From: Streptomyces toyocaensis
GTDB taxonomy: Bacteria; Actinomycetota; Actinomycetes; Streptomycetales; Streptomycetaceae
DNA: 64,000 nt
Direction of reading: 5' to 3'
NCBI RefSeq assembly: GCF_000725125.1
Contig: NZ_JFCB01000007.1
Location: 124,001-188,000 of the forward strand
Shown in pieces: positions 33,964 to 43,396 of this stretch. The number at the start of each line of letters is the position of its first letter. Position 1 is the first letter of the stretch. Both the position numbers and the translations under genes were made by a program. The notes under the pieces are model-generated. The model was given only the letters and a program-made list of their open reading frames with translations. It was not told where the DNA came from and did no database searches.

Positions 33964-35511
33964 TCAGACCGTCTTGGTGGCCTGAACGGCGGACTCCTCG
34001 GACTCCGCGCCCGTCGCCCCGCCTGCGCCGGTGGAGCGGCGGCGGACGAACTCCAGGAAGGTGTTCAGCTCCCGCTTGACCACGGGGGCCAGCAGGTACA
34101 GGCCGATGATGTTGAACACGGAGAGCAGGAAGAGCGCCGAGTCGGCGAGGCTGATCAGCGAGTCGAGGGAGAGCAGGGAGCCCGCGATCACGAAGACGCT
34201 CCAGATGGCCTTGAACGTCGTCTCGCTGGCCTTGCTCCGGCCGAAGAGGTACGACCAGGCCTTGAGGCCGTAGTAGCCCCAGGTCAGGATCGTCGAGAAG
34301 GCGAACAGCAGCACCGCGAGGGTCAGCACGTTCGGGAACCAGGGCAGAACGGTCTCGAAGGCGTCGGACGTGATGGTGACGCCGCCGATGCTCTCGCCCT
34401 CCCGGGCCTCGCCCCAGCTGGCGGGGTTGGCGATGACGATGGTCAGCGCCGTCATGGTGCAGATGACGACCGTGTCGATGAACGGCTCCAGCAGGGCGAC
34501 CAGGCCCTCGCTCGCGGGGTGCTTCGTCTTGACCGCGGAGTGGGCGATCGGCGCGGAGCCGAGGCCGGCCTCGTTGGAGAAGGCGGCCCGCTGGAAGCCG
34601 ACGATCAGGGCGCCGATGACACCGCCCGCGACACCGTCGGCCTCGAAGGCGCCTTCGAGGATGGAGGCGAACGCGTCGGGCACCGCGGTGACGTTGGTCA
34701 TGATGACGGCCAGGCAGGCCACGATGTAGATGAGGGCCATCGCGGGGACGAGCCGGCTGGTGACCGAGGCGATGGAGCGGATGCCGCCGAGCAGCACCAG
34801 ACCGACCAGGGCGGCCACGACCAGGCCGAACAGCACGGCGCCCGCGGAGGAGGCCAGGAAGCCGTCCTCGCCGCCGAAGGTGGAGGAGATCTGCGCGTAG
34901 CTCTGGTTGGTCTGGAACAGGTTGCCGCCGAACAGACCGAAGAACAGGATCATGACGGAGGCCAGGACGGCCAGCACCTTGCCGAGCTTGGCGCCTCCGT
35001 TGCCGAAGCGCTCGGCGAGACCCTTGGGCAGGTAGTGCATGGGGCCGCCGGAGACGGTGCCGTCCGCGTGCTCCTCGCGGTACTTCACACCGAGGGTGAC
35101 CTCGACGAACTTGGTGGCCATGCCGAGCAGGCCGCACAGGATCATCCAGAAGGTGGCGCCCGGGCCGCCGATGGAGACGGCGACGGCCACACCGGCGATG
35201 TTGCCGAGGCCGACAGTGCCCGAGACGGCGGCGGTCAGTGCCTGGAAGTGGCTGACCTCGCCGGGGGAGCCTTCCTCGTCGTACTTGCCGCGTACGACGT
35301 CGAAGGCGAGTTTGAGCTTGCGCGCCTGGATCAGACCGAACCAGCCGGTGAAGACCAGACCGGCGATCACGAGCCACGCGACGATGAGCGGTAGCTCGGT
35401 GCCGCCGACCGGAACGGTGTAGAAGACGATGTCGCCGACGGTGGTCGCGACGGGGTCGAAGAAATCACTTACTGCGTCGTCGATGTTTTGCGTGATGGAG
35501 TCGAGTGACAT
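33964..35511 (-). CDS. alanine/glycine:cation symporter (AGCS) family transporter
   Basis: A 515-aa sodium- or proton-coupled amino acid symporter. Family signatures are visible: HFQALTAAVSGTVGLGNIAGVAVAVSIGGPGATFWM near residue 85-120, KYREEHADGTVSGGPMHYL, and GFQRAAFSNEAGLGSAPIAHSAVKTKHPASEGLVALLEPFIDTVVICTMTAL. About ten to eleven hydrophobic helices follow, ending with a charged tail ESEESAVQATKTV. It imports alanine or glycine. No glycine riboswitch could be recognised in its 364-bp upstream region. Confidence 0.94.
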   Translation of the reverse strand: MSLDSITQNIDDAVSDFFDPVATTVGDIVFYTVPVGGTELPLIVAWLVIAGLVFTGWFGLIQARKLKLAFDVVRGKYDEEGSPGEVSHFQALTAAVSGTVGLGNIAGVAVAVSIGGPGATFWMILCGLLGMATKFVEVTLGVKYREEHADGTVSGGPMHYLPKGLAERFGNGGAKLGKVLAVLASVMILFFGLFGGNLFQTNQSYAQISSTFGGEDGFLASSAGAVLFGLVVAALVGLVLLGGIRSIASVTSRLVPAMALIYIVACLAVIMTNVTAVPDAFASILEGAFEADGVAGGVIGALIVGFQRAAFSNEAGLGSAPIAHSAVKTKHPASEGLVALLEPFIDTVVICTMTALTIVIANPASWGEAREGESIGGVTITSDAFETVLPWFPNVLTLAVLLFAFSTILTWGYYGLKAWSYLFGRSKASETTFKAIWSVFVIAGSLLSLDSLISLADSALFLLSVFNIIGLYLLAPVVKRELNTFLEFVRRRSTGAGGATGAESEESAVQATKTV

Positions 35512-35875
35512 CGAACTTCCTCAGGTGGCGCGGGGACGTGCTGGCGTGCGCAGCGGAGCGGGTGTCGGTGGGCGGGGCCCACGTCCCGTTCGGCGACGGC
35601 GATGGGGCGGCGGCCCGGGAACCGGGTCCGTCGTCCTTCTGTCGTGCTGGTCGTACACACCGGCGGTGACCGGCTTCCTTGCTCACGGCAGGGGGTGGGC
35701 CGCAAGCGAGTTGCCGATTTTTACCACGCCGTTTACCTCAGGCCGAGTGATGCAGGTCACAGGAAACCGCCCAAGCGGGGCGAATCCGCAGGGGTGGTGA
35801 CGGGATCGTTATCCGGACTTGAGGTTCTTCTGAGCGAACGGATCAGGTGATCTTTCCGGACAGTTCAGTACATCT
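35512..35875. other. intergenic region, no gene seen
   Basis: A 364-bp gap between the symporter start and the DUF2017 stop. It has an AT-rich patch around 35717-35745 that could hold a promoter, but no clear boxes, hairpin or RNA motif were found. Short open frames here have no coding character. Confidence 0.5.
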
Positions 35876-36478
35876 TCACGGCATGAGTGTCGAGACGAGG
35901 GTCTCCTGGAGGCCGCCGAGCCACAGGTACGCCATCACCATCGGCTTGCGCGAGTCGTCGTCGGGGAGGTGGAAGAGGAGGTCGCTGTCGTCCTCGTCGC
36001 CGATCTCCAGACGGGAGCCGATCGCCAGGCGCAGGTCGTTCAGCGCGCCGAGCCACTGGCGGGACTCGTCCGGCGAGAGCTCGAGCACCGCGCCGCCCTC
36101 GCCCGCCGGGGTGAGCGCGTCCAGGGAGCGGATCACCGTCAGCGCGTTGTCGCGCTTGCCGGCCCGCAGGTCGTTCTCGGTGTAGCGGCGGAACTCGGCG
36201 GAGTGCGCCCGCTGCTCCTCGGCCTCCTTGCCCTGCGAGGCGCCCTCGGGGTCGCGGTAGGCGTCAGGGAAGAGGCGGCGCAGCACGGGGTCGGAGGGCG
36301 GTTCGCTCGGGCCCTCGGCGAAGAGGCCGGCGAGCGGGTCGCCGGAGGAGTCCTCGGCGGGTCCGGGGCCGATCAGCTCCATCAGCTGCACGGCCAGGGA
36401 CCGGATGATGGAGATCTCGACGACGTCGAGGGCGACGGCCGCGCCGCCGCCGGGGAGCGGTTCGAAGGTTCCTGGCAT
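35876..36478 (-). CDS. DUF2017 family protein
   Basis: A 200-aa soluble actinobacterial protein of the DUF2017 family, with the family start MPGTFEPLPGGGAAVALDVVEISIIRSLAVQLMELIGPGPAEDS, then PSDPVLRRLFPDAYRDPEGASQGKEAEEQRAHSAEFRRYTENDLRAGKRDNALTVIRSLD. It starts 56 bp downstream of clpS on the same strand, an association that is conserved in Streptomyces and suggests a role with ClpS-linked proteolysis, though no activity is known. Confidence 0.9.
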   Translation of the reverse strand: MPGTFEPLPGGGAAVALDVVEISIIRSLAVQLMELIGPGPAEDSSGDPLAGLFAEGPSEPPSDPVLRRLFPDAYRDPEGASQGKEAEEQRAHSAEFRRYTENDLRAGKRDNALTVIRSLDALTPAGEGGAVLELSPDESRQWLGALNDLRLAIGSRLEIGDEDDSDLLFHLPDDDSRKPMVMAYLWLGGLQETLVSTLMP

Positions 36479-36533
36479 GGCGGCGATCGCTACTTCCGGT
36501 CCTGCGGGCGGGGTCGGGTCATGTCCGGCTCGG

Positions 36534-36851
36534 TCACTTCCGGTCGTGCTGGAGGGTGGCCCACAGTCCGTAGCCGTGCATGGCCTGGACGTCGCGTTCC
36601 ATCTCCTCGCGCGTACCGCTGGAGACGACCGCCCGGCCCTTGTGGTGGACGTCGAGCATGAGCTTGGTGGCCTTGTCCTTGGAGTAGCCGAAGTACGTCT
36701 GGAAGACGTACGTCACATAACTCATGAGGTTGACCGGGTCGTTGTGGACGATGGTGACCCACGGGACGTCGGGCTCGGGTACGGCGAAGACCTCCTCCGC
36801 CGACTCGGTGCGTTCGATCTCCAGGGGTGCGGGTGACGTCACACTGCCCAT
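36534..36851 (-). CDS. clpS: ATP-dependent Clp protease adaptor ClpS
   Basis: A 105-aa N-recognin adaptor. The ClpS core [73 protein letters not shown] is complete, with the HNDPVNLM N-degron pocket. It binds N-terminal degrons and delivers them to ClpAP/ClpC. The ATG at MGSVTSPAP was selected; the longer frame has no coding character. It is divergent from pncB. Confidence 0.95.
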   Translation of the reverse strand: MGSVTSPAPLEIERTESAEEVFAVPEPDVPWVTIVHNDPVNLMSYVTYVFQTYFGYSKDKATKLMLDVHHKGRAVVSSGTREEMERDVQAMHGYGLWATLQHDRK

Positions 36852-36912
36852 GCTGCCACCGCAGGGGGGTGGTCGCACAAACCGGCCCGCTGTTCCGGCG
36901 CCCGAACCTAAA

Positions 36913-36927
36913 TCGTCAAACTGACGA
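36913..36927. promoter_or_regulatory. candidate operator upstream of pncB
   Basis: TCGTCA-AAC-TGACGA, perfect 6-bp arms with a 3-nt centre, between the divergent clpS and pncB genes, 22 bp ahead of the pncB start codon. It could be a site for an NAD-related regulator such as NrtR; the regulator is not identified. Confidence 0.4.
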
Positions 36928-36948
36928 AATGGGGGTAGCATCCCTGCC

Positions 36949-38301
36949 ATGACCACAGCAGACCTTGGGCGTGGGCGACGGGTGGGCGTTCCCTCGACGG
37001 CCCTCTTCACGGACCAGTACGAGCTGACGATGCTTCAGGCGGCGCTGAAGTCCGGTACGGCCGGGCGGCGCAGCGTGTTCGAGGTCTTCACCCGGCGGCT
37101 GCCGGAGGGCCGCCGCTACGGTGTGGTGGCCGGCACCGGCCGGGTGCTCGACGCGGTGGAGAACTTCCGCTTCGACCCGGACGTCCTCGCCTTCCTGCGC
37201 GAGAAGGACATCGTGGACGGGGCCACCCTCGACTGGCTGGCCGGCTACCGCTTCTCCGGTGACATCTGGGGCTACCCCGAGGGCGAGGTGTACTTCCCGG
37301 GCTCGCCGATCCTGCGCGTCGAGGGCAGCTTCGCGGAGTGCGTGCTGCTGGAGACGGTGATCCTCTCCATCCTCAACCACGACTCGGCGATCGCCGCCGC
37401 GGCGTCCCGGATGTCCTCCGCCGCCGGCGGCCGGCCGCTGATCGAGATGGGCGCCCGGCGCACCCACGAGCTGTCGGCGGTGGCCGCCTCCCGTGCCGCG
37501 TACGTCGGCGGCTTCGCCTCCACCTCGGACCTGGCGGCCGGCTTCCGCTACGACATCCCGACCGTGGGCACCTCCGCCCACGCCTTCACGCTGCTGCACG
37601 ACAGCGAGCGGGACGCCTTCCGGGCCCAGGTCGACTCCCTCGGCGGCGGTACGACGCTGCTGGTGGACACCTACGACGTGGCCGAGGCGGTCCGCACGGC
37701 CGTCGACATCGCCGGGCCGGAGCTGGGCGCCGTGCGGATCGACTCCGGTGACCTGCTGCTGGTGGCGCACCGGGTGCGGCAGCAGCTCGACGAGCTGGGC
37801 GCCACCGACACGAAGATCATCGTGACCTCGGACCTGGACGAGTACGCCATCGCCTCGCTCGCCGCCGCGCCCGTGGACGCGTACGGCGTGGGGACGCAGC
37901 TGGTGACCGGCTCGGGGCACCCGACCGCCTCCATGGTCTACAAGCTGGTCGCCCGCGCCGAGTCCGCCGACCCGGGGGCGCCGCTGGTGCCGGTGGCGAA
38001 GAAGTCCAGCGGCGGCAAGACCTCCGTCGGCGGCCGCAAGTGGGCCGCGCGGCGGCTGGACGGGCACGGCGTCGCCGAGGCCGAGGTGATCGGCACCGGT
38101 GAGGTGCCGGACGAGCTGGCCGGCCGGCAGCTGCTGGTGCCGCTGGTCGAGGGCGGCGAGGTGCTCGTCCGCGAGACGCTGGACGTGATCCGCGACCGGC
38201 ACGCGGCGGCCCGCGCGGGTCTGCCGCTGTCCGCTACGCAGCTCTCCCGCGGGGAACCCGTCCTTCCGACGGAGTACGCGCACGGGACCTCGGGTAGCTA
38301 A
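36949..38301 (+). CDS. pncB: nicotinate phosphoribosyltransferase
   Basis: A 450-aa enzyme that makes nicotinate mononucleotide from nicotinate and PRPP in NAD salvage. Family segments are clear: [90 protein letters not shown], the [13 protein letters not shown] [14 protein letters not shown] and [16 protein letters not shown] with the active-site Asp, and [10 protein letters not shown]. Divergent from clpS; followed 122 bp later by pncA. Confidence 0.95.
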   Translation: MTTADLGRGRRVGVPSTALFTDQYELTMLQAALKSGTAGRRSVFEVFTRRLPEGRRYGVVAGTGRVLDAVENFRFDPDVLAFLREKDIVDGATLDWLAGYRFSGDIWGYPEGEVYFPGSPILRVEGSFAECVLLETVILSILNHDSAIAAAASRMSSAAGGRPLIEMGARRTHELSAVAASRAAYVGGFASTSDLAAGFRYDIPTVGTSAHAFTLLHDSERDAFRAQVDSLGGGTTLLVDTYDVAEAVRTAVDIAGPELGAVRIDSGDLLLVAHRVRQQLDELGATDTKIIVTSDLDEYAIASLAAAPVDAYGVGTQLVTGSGHPTASMVYKLVARAESADPGAPLVPVAKKSSGGKTSVGGRKWAARRLDGHGVAEAEVIGTGEVPDELAGRQLLVPLVEGGEVLVRETLDVIRDRHAAARAGLPLSATQLSRGEPVLPTEYAHGTSGS

Positions 38302-38423
38302 AGGCGTACCCCTGCCCGTGCCCCTGCCCGTGCCCCGTCCGTATCGTCCGGCCCTCACCGGGCCCGGAGGTTCATCCGGCCGGGCCCGTCACCACCCGCC
38401 CCCTCAGCCGAAGGACACCGACC

Positions 38424-39020
38424 ATGCGCCGCGCACTGATCGTCGTTGACGTGCAGAACGACTTCTGCGAGGGCGGCAGCCTCGCCGTGACCGGCGGTGC
38501 GGACGTGGCCGCCGCCATCACCGAGCTGATCGGCCAGGCCGCCTCGGCCGGCGGCTACCAGCACGTGGTGGCCACCCGCGATCACCACATCTCCCCCGGG
38601 GGGCACTTCGCCGACGCCCCCGACTTCGTGCGGTCCTGGCCGGCGCACTGCGTCGCCGGGACGGAGGGGGTGGGTTTCCACCCGAACTTCGCGCCCGCGG
38701 TGACGTCCGGCGCGATCGACGCCGTGTTCGACAAGGGGGCCTACTCGGCTGCCTACAGCGGGTTCGAGGGGACGGACGAGAACGGGACGCCGCTGGCCCA
38801 GTGGCTGCGGGAGCGGGGGGTCGAGGAGGTGGACGTGGTGGGCATCGCCACGGATCACTGCGTGCGGGCGACGGCGCTGGACGCGGCCCACGAGGGTTTC
38901 CGCACCCAGGTCCTGCTCGACCTCACCGCCGGGGTGGCGCCGGAGACCACCGAGCGGGCGCTGGAGGACCTGCGGGCGGCGGGCGTGGAGCTGTCCGGGA
39001 AGCCCGTCGTCGTGCGGTAG
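38424..39020 (+). CDS. pncA: nicotinamidase
   Basis: A 198-aa isochorismatase-fold nicotinamide deamidase. The catalytic triad is visible: Asp in VVDVQNDFCEG, Lys in FDKGAYSAAYSGF and Cys in GIATDHCVRATALDA. Metal-binding histidines lie in TRDHHISPGGHF. It supplies nicotinate to the phosphoribosyltransferase encoded upstream, so the two are probably co-transcribed. Confidence 0.95.
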   Translation: MRRALIVVDVQNDFCEGGSLAVTGGADVAAAITELIGQAASAGGYQHVVATRDHHISPGGHFADAPDFVRSWPAHCVAGTEGVGFHPNFAPAVTSGAIDAVFDKGAYSAAYSGFEGTDENGTPLAQWLRERGVEEVDVVGIATDHCVRATALDAAHEGFRTQVLLDLTAGVAPETTERALEDLRAAGVELSGKPVVVR

Positions 39021-39072
39021 TCCCGGTGCCCGGGCTCCCGGACGTGGCTCAGGGCTCCCGGCGCCGGGCCGG

Positions 39073-39390
39073 CTACGTTCTGGTCAGCAGGGCCTTGATC
39101 GGGTGCCAGAGCTCCACCGTCAGGGGGTCGGGGGTGGGCGTGGTGCGCCATATGAGGCCGTCGGGGTGGTGGAGGACCGCGGTGACCTCGTCGGGACTGG
39201 GCGGGGCGGTGTTGCCGCGCAGGTAGACCGCCCGCAGGCCCAGGTTGCGCAGCCTGGTCAGGGCGCGCGCCCGGTTCTGGGCGTGGACGAGGACGCGGAC
39301 TCCGGCGGGTGCGTCGGCGGCGGGGCTGGGCAGGTTCAGTGCCACCACCACCGTGCCGTTCGGCAGCTTGCAGAAACCTCCTGCGGCCAT
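39073..39390 (-). CDS. hypothetical protein
   Basis: A 105-aa soluble protein (MAAGGFCKLPNGTVVVALNL at the start, WRTTPTPDPLTVELWHPIKALLTRT at the end) with alternating strands and helices. It is not recognised. The ATG start, high G+C third positions and its isolated placement between pncA and the M6 protease gene support a real gene that may be conserved in Streptomyces. Confidence 0.65.
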   Translation of the reverse strand: MAAGGFCKLPNGTVVVALNLPSPAADAPAGVRVLVHAQNRARALTRLRNLGLRAVYLRGNTAPPSPDEVTAVLHHPDGLIWRTTPTPDPLTVELWHPIKALLTRT

Positions 39391-39451
39391 GCGGTCACAC
39401 CCCCGTGTCAGCCGGTGTCAATAAGCGAGTCACAGGAGGCACCTAAACACG

Positions 39452-39487
39452 GATCGGCGGTGACCCGCCAGGGGGCCACCGCCGATC
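39452..39487 (-). terminator. terminator after M6 protease gene
   Basis: GATCGGCGGTG and CACCGCCGATC form an 11-bp stem 26 bases downstream of the immune inhibitor A stop codon. Confidence 0.7.
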
Positions 39488-39512
39488 ATGTGCTGACCTG
39501 CGAAGATGCTAT

Positions 39513-41867
39513 TTACCTGCCGGCAGGACCGACCTCGAGCTCGATCGTCGAGCCGTCCCTGGCCTCCTTCAGGATCTTGATCTTCGTGTTGGTGTCAGTG
39601 ATCTTGACGCCCGCCGTCGGGTTCGACTCGTCGTAGTAGGTGTTGGTGCGGTCGTTGAAGACCGACACGCCCTTCGACGAGGGGATCCACGTCGCCACGT
39701 CCGCCTTGTGCAGCGTCATGCCGTCGGTGCGGTACTTGCTGAACGGCGCGTCGTAGGACTGGACGCGGTTGCGCATCAGCGTGCCGTCGGACCACTTCAG
39801 CGCGGTCGGGTGCGAGTCGACCGGGAGGAGCAGACCGGTACCCGGGTGCTGACTGGTGTTGTTGTCCTGCTGCGAGGTGTCCCACTTCCAGATCAGCAGG
39901 CCGTTCTGGTAGGCGTAGTGCTCCACCCAGTCCGGACGGCTGTTCGCGAAGCCGAAGTTGTACGGGCCGACCTTCAGCGTCTTGTCGTACGACACGTACT
40001 GCCGGTTCTCGGCGATGTAGTACTGCGCGTACTTCTTGGTGAACGACGCGCCGATGCGGGAGAAGCCCTTCGCCGTCCAGGCGTCGTCGGCGGTCTCGGC
40101 GTTGTCCGTGAAGAGCGCGGAGCCGTCCGCCGTCACCGTGATCCCGTCGGCCGCGAAGCCCTTGAGGGCCACGCCGCCGTCGGTCTGGTAGCGGAAGCGC
40201 AGGTCGATCTTCTGGCCCGCGTAGGCGTCCAGCGGGTACGCCAGCTTCTTGTAGCTGTCGACCGTGCCGTGCAGGGCCGGCTTGTCGCTCCCGTCGCGCG
40301 GGATCGGCTGACCGTCGACCGTGCCGTCCAGGGCGGTCCAGTTGGCGCCGCCGTCGGTCGACACCTCGGTGTAGAGGAAGTCGTAGTCGGCCTCGATCTC
40401 GTACCAGCCGTCGAGGGTCAGCTCGGCCGACGCCTTGCCGGTCAGGTCGACGCTGCGGGTCAGCGTGTTCCTGAGGTCGTCACCGCTGCCGCTCCACCAC
40501 TGGGTCTGCCCCTCGGCCGGAGTGACGACCTCGGTGGTGACGTCCTTCTTCGGCAGCTCGACGACCAGCGCCTGCTTGTGCTTGGTGTTGTACTCGGCGA
40601 CACCCAGCTTGTGCCAGGAGTTGACGCCGGCCTTGGCCGTGTCGTGGTTGAGCCAGCCGAGCTGGAGCTTGTCCCAGGCGGTCATGTCGCCGGGCAGGTT
40701 GCCGATCTCGTTCTTGCCGGTGCCGAGCCAGGAACCCGAGGACATCAGCGTCCAGAACCCGGTGGAGTTCTCGCCGCCCTGGGTGTCGTAGTGGTCCGGC
40801 AGACCAAGGTCGTGACCGTACTCGTGGGCGAAGACGCCGAGTCCGCCGTTCTCCGGCTGGATGGTGTAGTCGCCGACCCAGATTCCGGTGTTGCCGATCT
40901 GGGTGCCGCCGAGCTTGTTCTGCTCGGGGCCGGTGGCTCCCGCGTCGGTGCCGAACGCGTACCAGCGGTGGGCCCAGATGGCGTCCTCACCCTGGGCGCC
41001 GCCGCCGGCGGACTCGTCCTCACCGGCGTGCACGATCTGGAAGTGGTCGATGTAGCCGTCGGGCTCGTTGAAGTCGCCGTCACCGTCGTGGTCGTAGCGG
41101 TCCCACTCGTCGTACTGGGAGAGCTGCGCCTTGATCTGGGCGTCGGTCTTGCCGGCGGCCTTCTGCTGCTCGGCCCAGGCGGTCACGCCGTCCTGCACCG
41201 CGTACCAGGCGCAGTTGTCGGGCACGCACTGGTTGGAGCCGTACCGGGCCTCGTTGTAGGGCACCTTGACCCAGTCGGAGACCTGGCCGTCGACCGAGTA
41301 GCGGCCGGAGGACTGCTTCTCGAAGTAGGTCTTGACCGAGTCGACGCCCTTGCCGGAACCGAAGTACAGGTCCTGGAAGTGCCGCTGGTCGTAGTCCTCC
41401 TGCCAGGCCGTGGAGTTGTCCACCTTGCGGTCCGGCTTGGCGATCTGGTTGTGCAGCGGGCCGGGGGTGCCGCCGTAGCGGCTGTCGATCTTGTCCCCGA
41501 ACTCGACCAGGATGGTGAAGATCTTGTCGGTCTTCTCCCGGCCGAGCTCTACGTACTTGCTGTCGCCCTTCTTGCTCTTGAGCTGAACGACCTTCGAGCC
41601 GTTCTTCTTCTTCACCTCGGCCTTGCCCGAGAGGACCTGCTTCAGCGCCTCTTCACGCTGGGCCGCCTGCGTCTTGGAGAGCGGCCCCTCGAGGTCGTGC
41701 TCGACATGGTGGCGGTCCGCCGGGTCCTGCCGGTCCACGGCGCCGGGACGGTCGGCCTTGTCAGCCGTGTCAGCCTGGGCCACGGTGAACGCAGAGCAGG
41801 TGGCGGTGGCCGCCGCGAGGGCCACGCCTATCGCGGCTGCTCTGAACGTCCAGGGTCTACTGGTCAC
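39513..41867 (-). CDS. secreted immune inhibitor A-type M6 metalloprotease
   Basis: A 784-aa extracellular zinc protease. A signal peptide (FRAAAIGVALAAATATCSAF, to VAQA) is followed by a prodomain with DRHHVEHDLEGPLSKTQAAQREEALKQVLSG, the peptidase M6 domain with HEYGHDLGLPDH (HEXXH-x-x-G-x-x-D) and KYVELGREKTDKIFTILVEFGD, then a C-terminal beta-rich region from about residue 470 that includes carbohydrate-binding-like sandwiches (TLDGWYEIEADYDFLYTEVSTDGG). It degrades extracellular proteins. The start is a GTG with GAGGGGATC upstream; the frame opens 75 codons earlier without coding character. Confidence 0.94.
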   Translation of the reverse strand: MTSRPWTFRAAAIGVALAAATATCSAFTVAQADTADKADRPGAVDRQDPADRHHVEHDLEGPLSKTQAAQREEALKQVLSGKAEVKKKNGSKVVQLKSKKGDSKYVELGREKTDKIFTILVEFGDKIDSRYGGTPGPLHNQIAKPDRKVDNSTAWQEDYDQRHFQDLYFGSGKGVDSVKTYFEKQSSGRYSVDGQVSDWVKVPYNEARYGSNQCVPDNCAWYAVQDGVTAWAEQQKAAGKTDAQIKAQLSQYDEWDRYDHDGDGDFNEPDGYIDHFQIVHAGEDESAGGGAQGEDAIWAHRWYAFGTDAGATGPEQNKLGGTQIGNTGIWVGDYTIQPENGGLGVFAHEYGHDLGLPDHYDTQGGENSTGFWTLMSSGSWLGTGKNEIGNLPGDMTAWDKLQLGWLNHDTAKAGVNSWHKLGVAEYNTKHKQALVVELPKKDVTTEVVTPAEGQTQWWSGSGDDLRNTLTRSVDLTGKASAELTLDGWYEIEADYDFLYTEVSTDGGANWTALDGTVDGQPIPRDGSDKPALHGTVDSYKKLAYPLDAYAGQKIDLRFRYQTDGGVALKGFAADGITVTADGSALFTDNAETADDAWTAKGFSRIGASFTKKYAQYYIAENRQYVSYDKTLKVGPYNFGFANSRPDWVEHYAYQNGLLIWKWDTSQQDNNTSQHPGTGLLLPVDSHPTALKWSDGTLMRNRVQSYDAPFSKYRTDGMTLHKADVATWIPSSKGVSVFNDRTNTYYDESNPTAGVKITDTNTKIKILKEARDGSTIELEVGPAGR

Positions 41868-42256
41868 TTGAGATCCCCTCCCGCGTGCGTACGCGCGGAC
41901 GAAGGAGGTTCCGGTAATGGAAGGTCCCGCGCGTACGTGATCGACGCGTGTAGTCAAGTGACGACATTGGACTAGAGGTTCGGCAGAAAAAACAGACCTT
42001 GACTTGAACAGCTCAATGGCACTATGCGGAGCCCCGGTTCGCTTTCCGGACACTTCCGCGCGAAACCTCGGCAGGCGCGTGCAAACGTCCACTGGGTGGA
42101 CGCCATGACTCCGTGCGCCCCCTGTGCACCGGCCCTGTCGGTTAGGTCACGCTTACTGTCCGTTCCCCTCGGGCACGCTCGCGGTTAGAGTCGCTTGGCG
42201 GCACGCCCTGAACCGGTGGAAAGCCAGGCCGACAGCCCCCGACTCCCGAGGACACG
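41868..42256. other. divergent intergenic region, candidate promoters
   Basis: 389 bp between the M6 protease and a plus-strand hypothetical gene. An unusually AT-rich patch lies at 41985-42030, with a possible plus-strand promoter: TTGACT (41999), 18 nt, TATGCG (42023). No gene, repeat or RNA motif was recognised. Confidence 0.35.
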
Positions 42257-42550
42257 ATGGCCATGCCCCGTCCTACTGTCGCTCAGCTCGCTTGCGGTTC
42301 GTGCACCGTGGTCTTCTCGACCTTCGTCATGCTGCTGTTGTCCGGGGCGAGTTCCGCCCCGGCCGTCGCGGTGGTCGCGGTCTCGGCACTCGCCCTCGGA
42401 CTCGTGGTGGCCATGAAGGTTCCGCACCTCGCTCCCCGGCGGCCCGCCGCGGTGCACGGGACCGCGGCGCCGGAGCCGGTACGGGCGACCGTCCCCTCCC
42501 CCGTGCGGGAGAAGGTGCGGGAGCCGGTGCGCGAAAGGGCGGCGTCCTGA
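42257..42550 (+). CDS. small membrane protein, hypothetical
   Basis: A 97-aa protein with two hydrophobic helices: CGSCTVVFSTFVMLLLSGAS and AVAVVAVSALALGLVVAMKVP. The C-terminal 45 residues are hydrophilic and charged, with repeats of EPVR/VREK/VRE (EPVRATVPSPVREKVREPVR). Function unknown. The start ATG (MAMPRPTVAQLACGSC) is preceded by GAGGACACG. It is divergent from the M6 protease. Confidence 0.65.
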   Translation: MAMPRPTVAQLACGSCTVVFSTFVMLLLSGASSAPAVAVVAVSALALGLVVAMKVPHLAPRRPAAVHGTAAPEPVRATVPSPVREKVREPVRERAAS

Positions 42551-42580
42551 CCGCCGGCCGGTGCCGAGGAGTGCCGGCTC

Positions 42581-43297
42581 TCAACCGGTGCTGACCACCA
42601 CGGTCCTGGCCGCCTTGTCGTGCAGGCCCTGCTTGTAGGGCCGGTCGAAGTAGCTCCAGCCGCCCGCGATCGCGGTCCAGACGCAGGCACAGCAGAACGC
42701 GAACGGCAGCCACAGCACGGCGGCGCGGGTCAGCGCCGTCTGCACGGACGGGTTCGAACCGTCGGCGAGGTCGGCCACCCGCATGCGCAGCCACTTCTTG
42801 CCGAGGGTCTGGCCCGAGCGGGTGATCAGATAGGTGTCGTAGGCGATGTAGAGCACGGCGGCGACGACCGACTGCGCGAAGCCGTTCCCGACGTTGATGG
42901 TGTCGCCGTTGACGCTGTACTCGCTGACCCCGAACGGCAGGGTGAGCAGCACCACGACGGCACCGACGAGAACCATGTCGATGAGGCGGGCGAGCGTGCG
43001 CCTGCCGCTGTCCGCCAGCGGGGGCATGCCGGCGAGCGGATCGGGGCCGCCGGGGGTGCCTCCGTAGGGGCCGCCACCGCCGAACCCGCCGCCTCCCGGG
43101 GGGCCTTCACCGTAGGGACCGCCGCCTCCGCCGTAGGGGCCGCCCCCGCCGCCTCCGCCGCCTCCGCCGTGCGGGCCGGGGGTGTCGTACGGGGAGCCCG
43201 GCCCCGGTGCTCCGGGGCCGCCGGGTGGGGGCTGCTTCTTGAACGGGTCGTCGTCCGGCGGCTGCCGACCGGAGCCGGGGGGCGGTTCGGTGGTCAT
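42581..43297 (-). CDS. RDD family membrane protein
   Basis: A 238-aa protein with a proline/glycine-rich, disordered N-terminal half (GGGGGGGGPYGGGGG) and a C-terminal RDD domain with about three helices: RTLARLIDMVLVGAVVVLLTLPFGV, NVGNGFAQSVVAAVLYIAYDTYLI, and AAVLWLPFAFCCACVWTAIAGG. The RDD motif here is R-x-x-D (ARLIDMVL). The role of RDD proteins is unclear; some are ion antiporters. The next gene upstream on the strand encodes a second RDD protein, suggesting duplication. Confidence 0.88.
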   Translation of the reverse strand: MTTEPPPGSGRQPPDDDPFKKQPPPGGPGAPGPGSPYDTPGPHGGGGGGGGGGPYGGGGGPYGEGPPGGGGFGGGGPYGGTPGGPDPLAGMPPLADSGRRTLARLIDMVLVGAVVVLLTLPFGVSEYSVNGDTINVGNGFAQSVVAAVLYIAYDTYLITRSGQTLGKKWLRMRVADLADGSNPSVQTALTRAAVLWLPFAFCCACVWTAIAGGWSYFDRPYKQGLHDKAARTVVVSTG

Positions 43298-43396
43298 GCC
43301 CCCGAGTCGACCGTGAACCCTCCGGACCCGCATCCGGCGAGCGGCCGTCCGGAGTAGCGGGCGTCCCCGGCAGCGGGCGGCACGGGTGACGCGGGC

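Noticed and set aside
35512..35875. possible glycine riboswitch upstream of the alanine/glycine symporter
   Set aside because: Expected conserved segments (GCCGAAGGAGCAA and CTCAGGCA) were not found on the minus strand.
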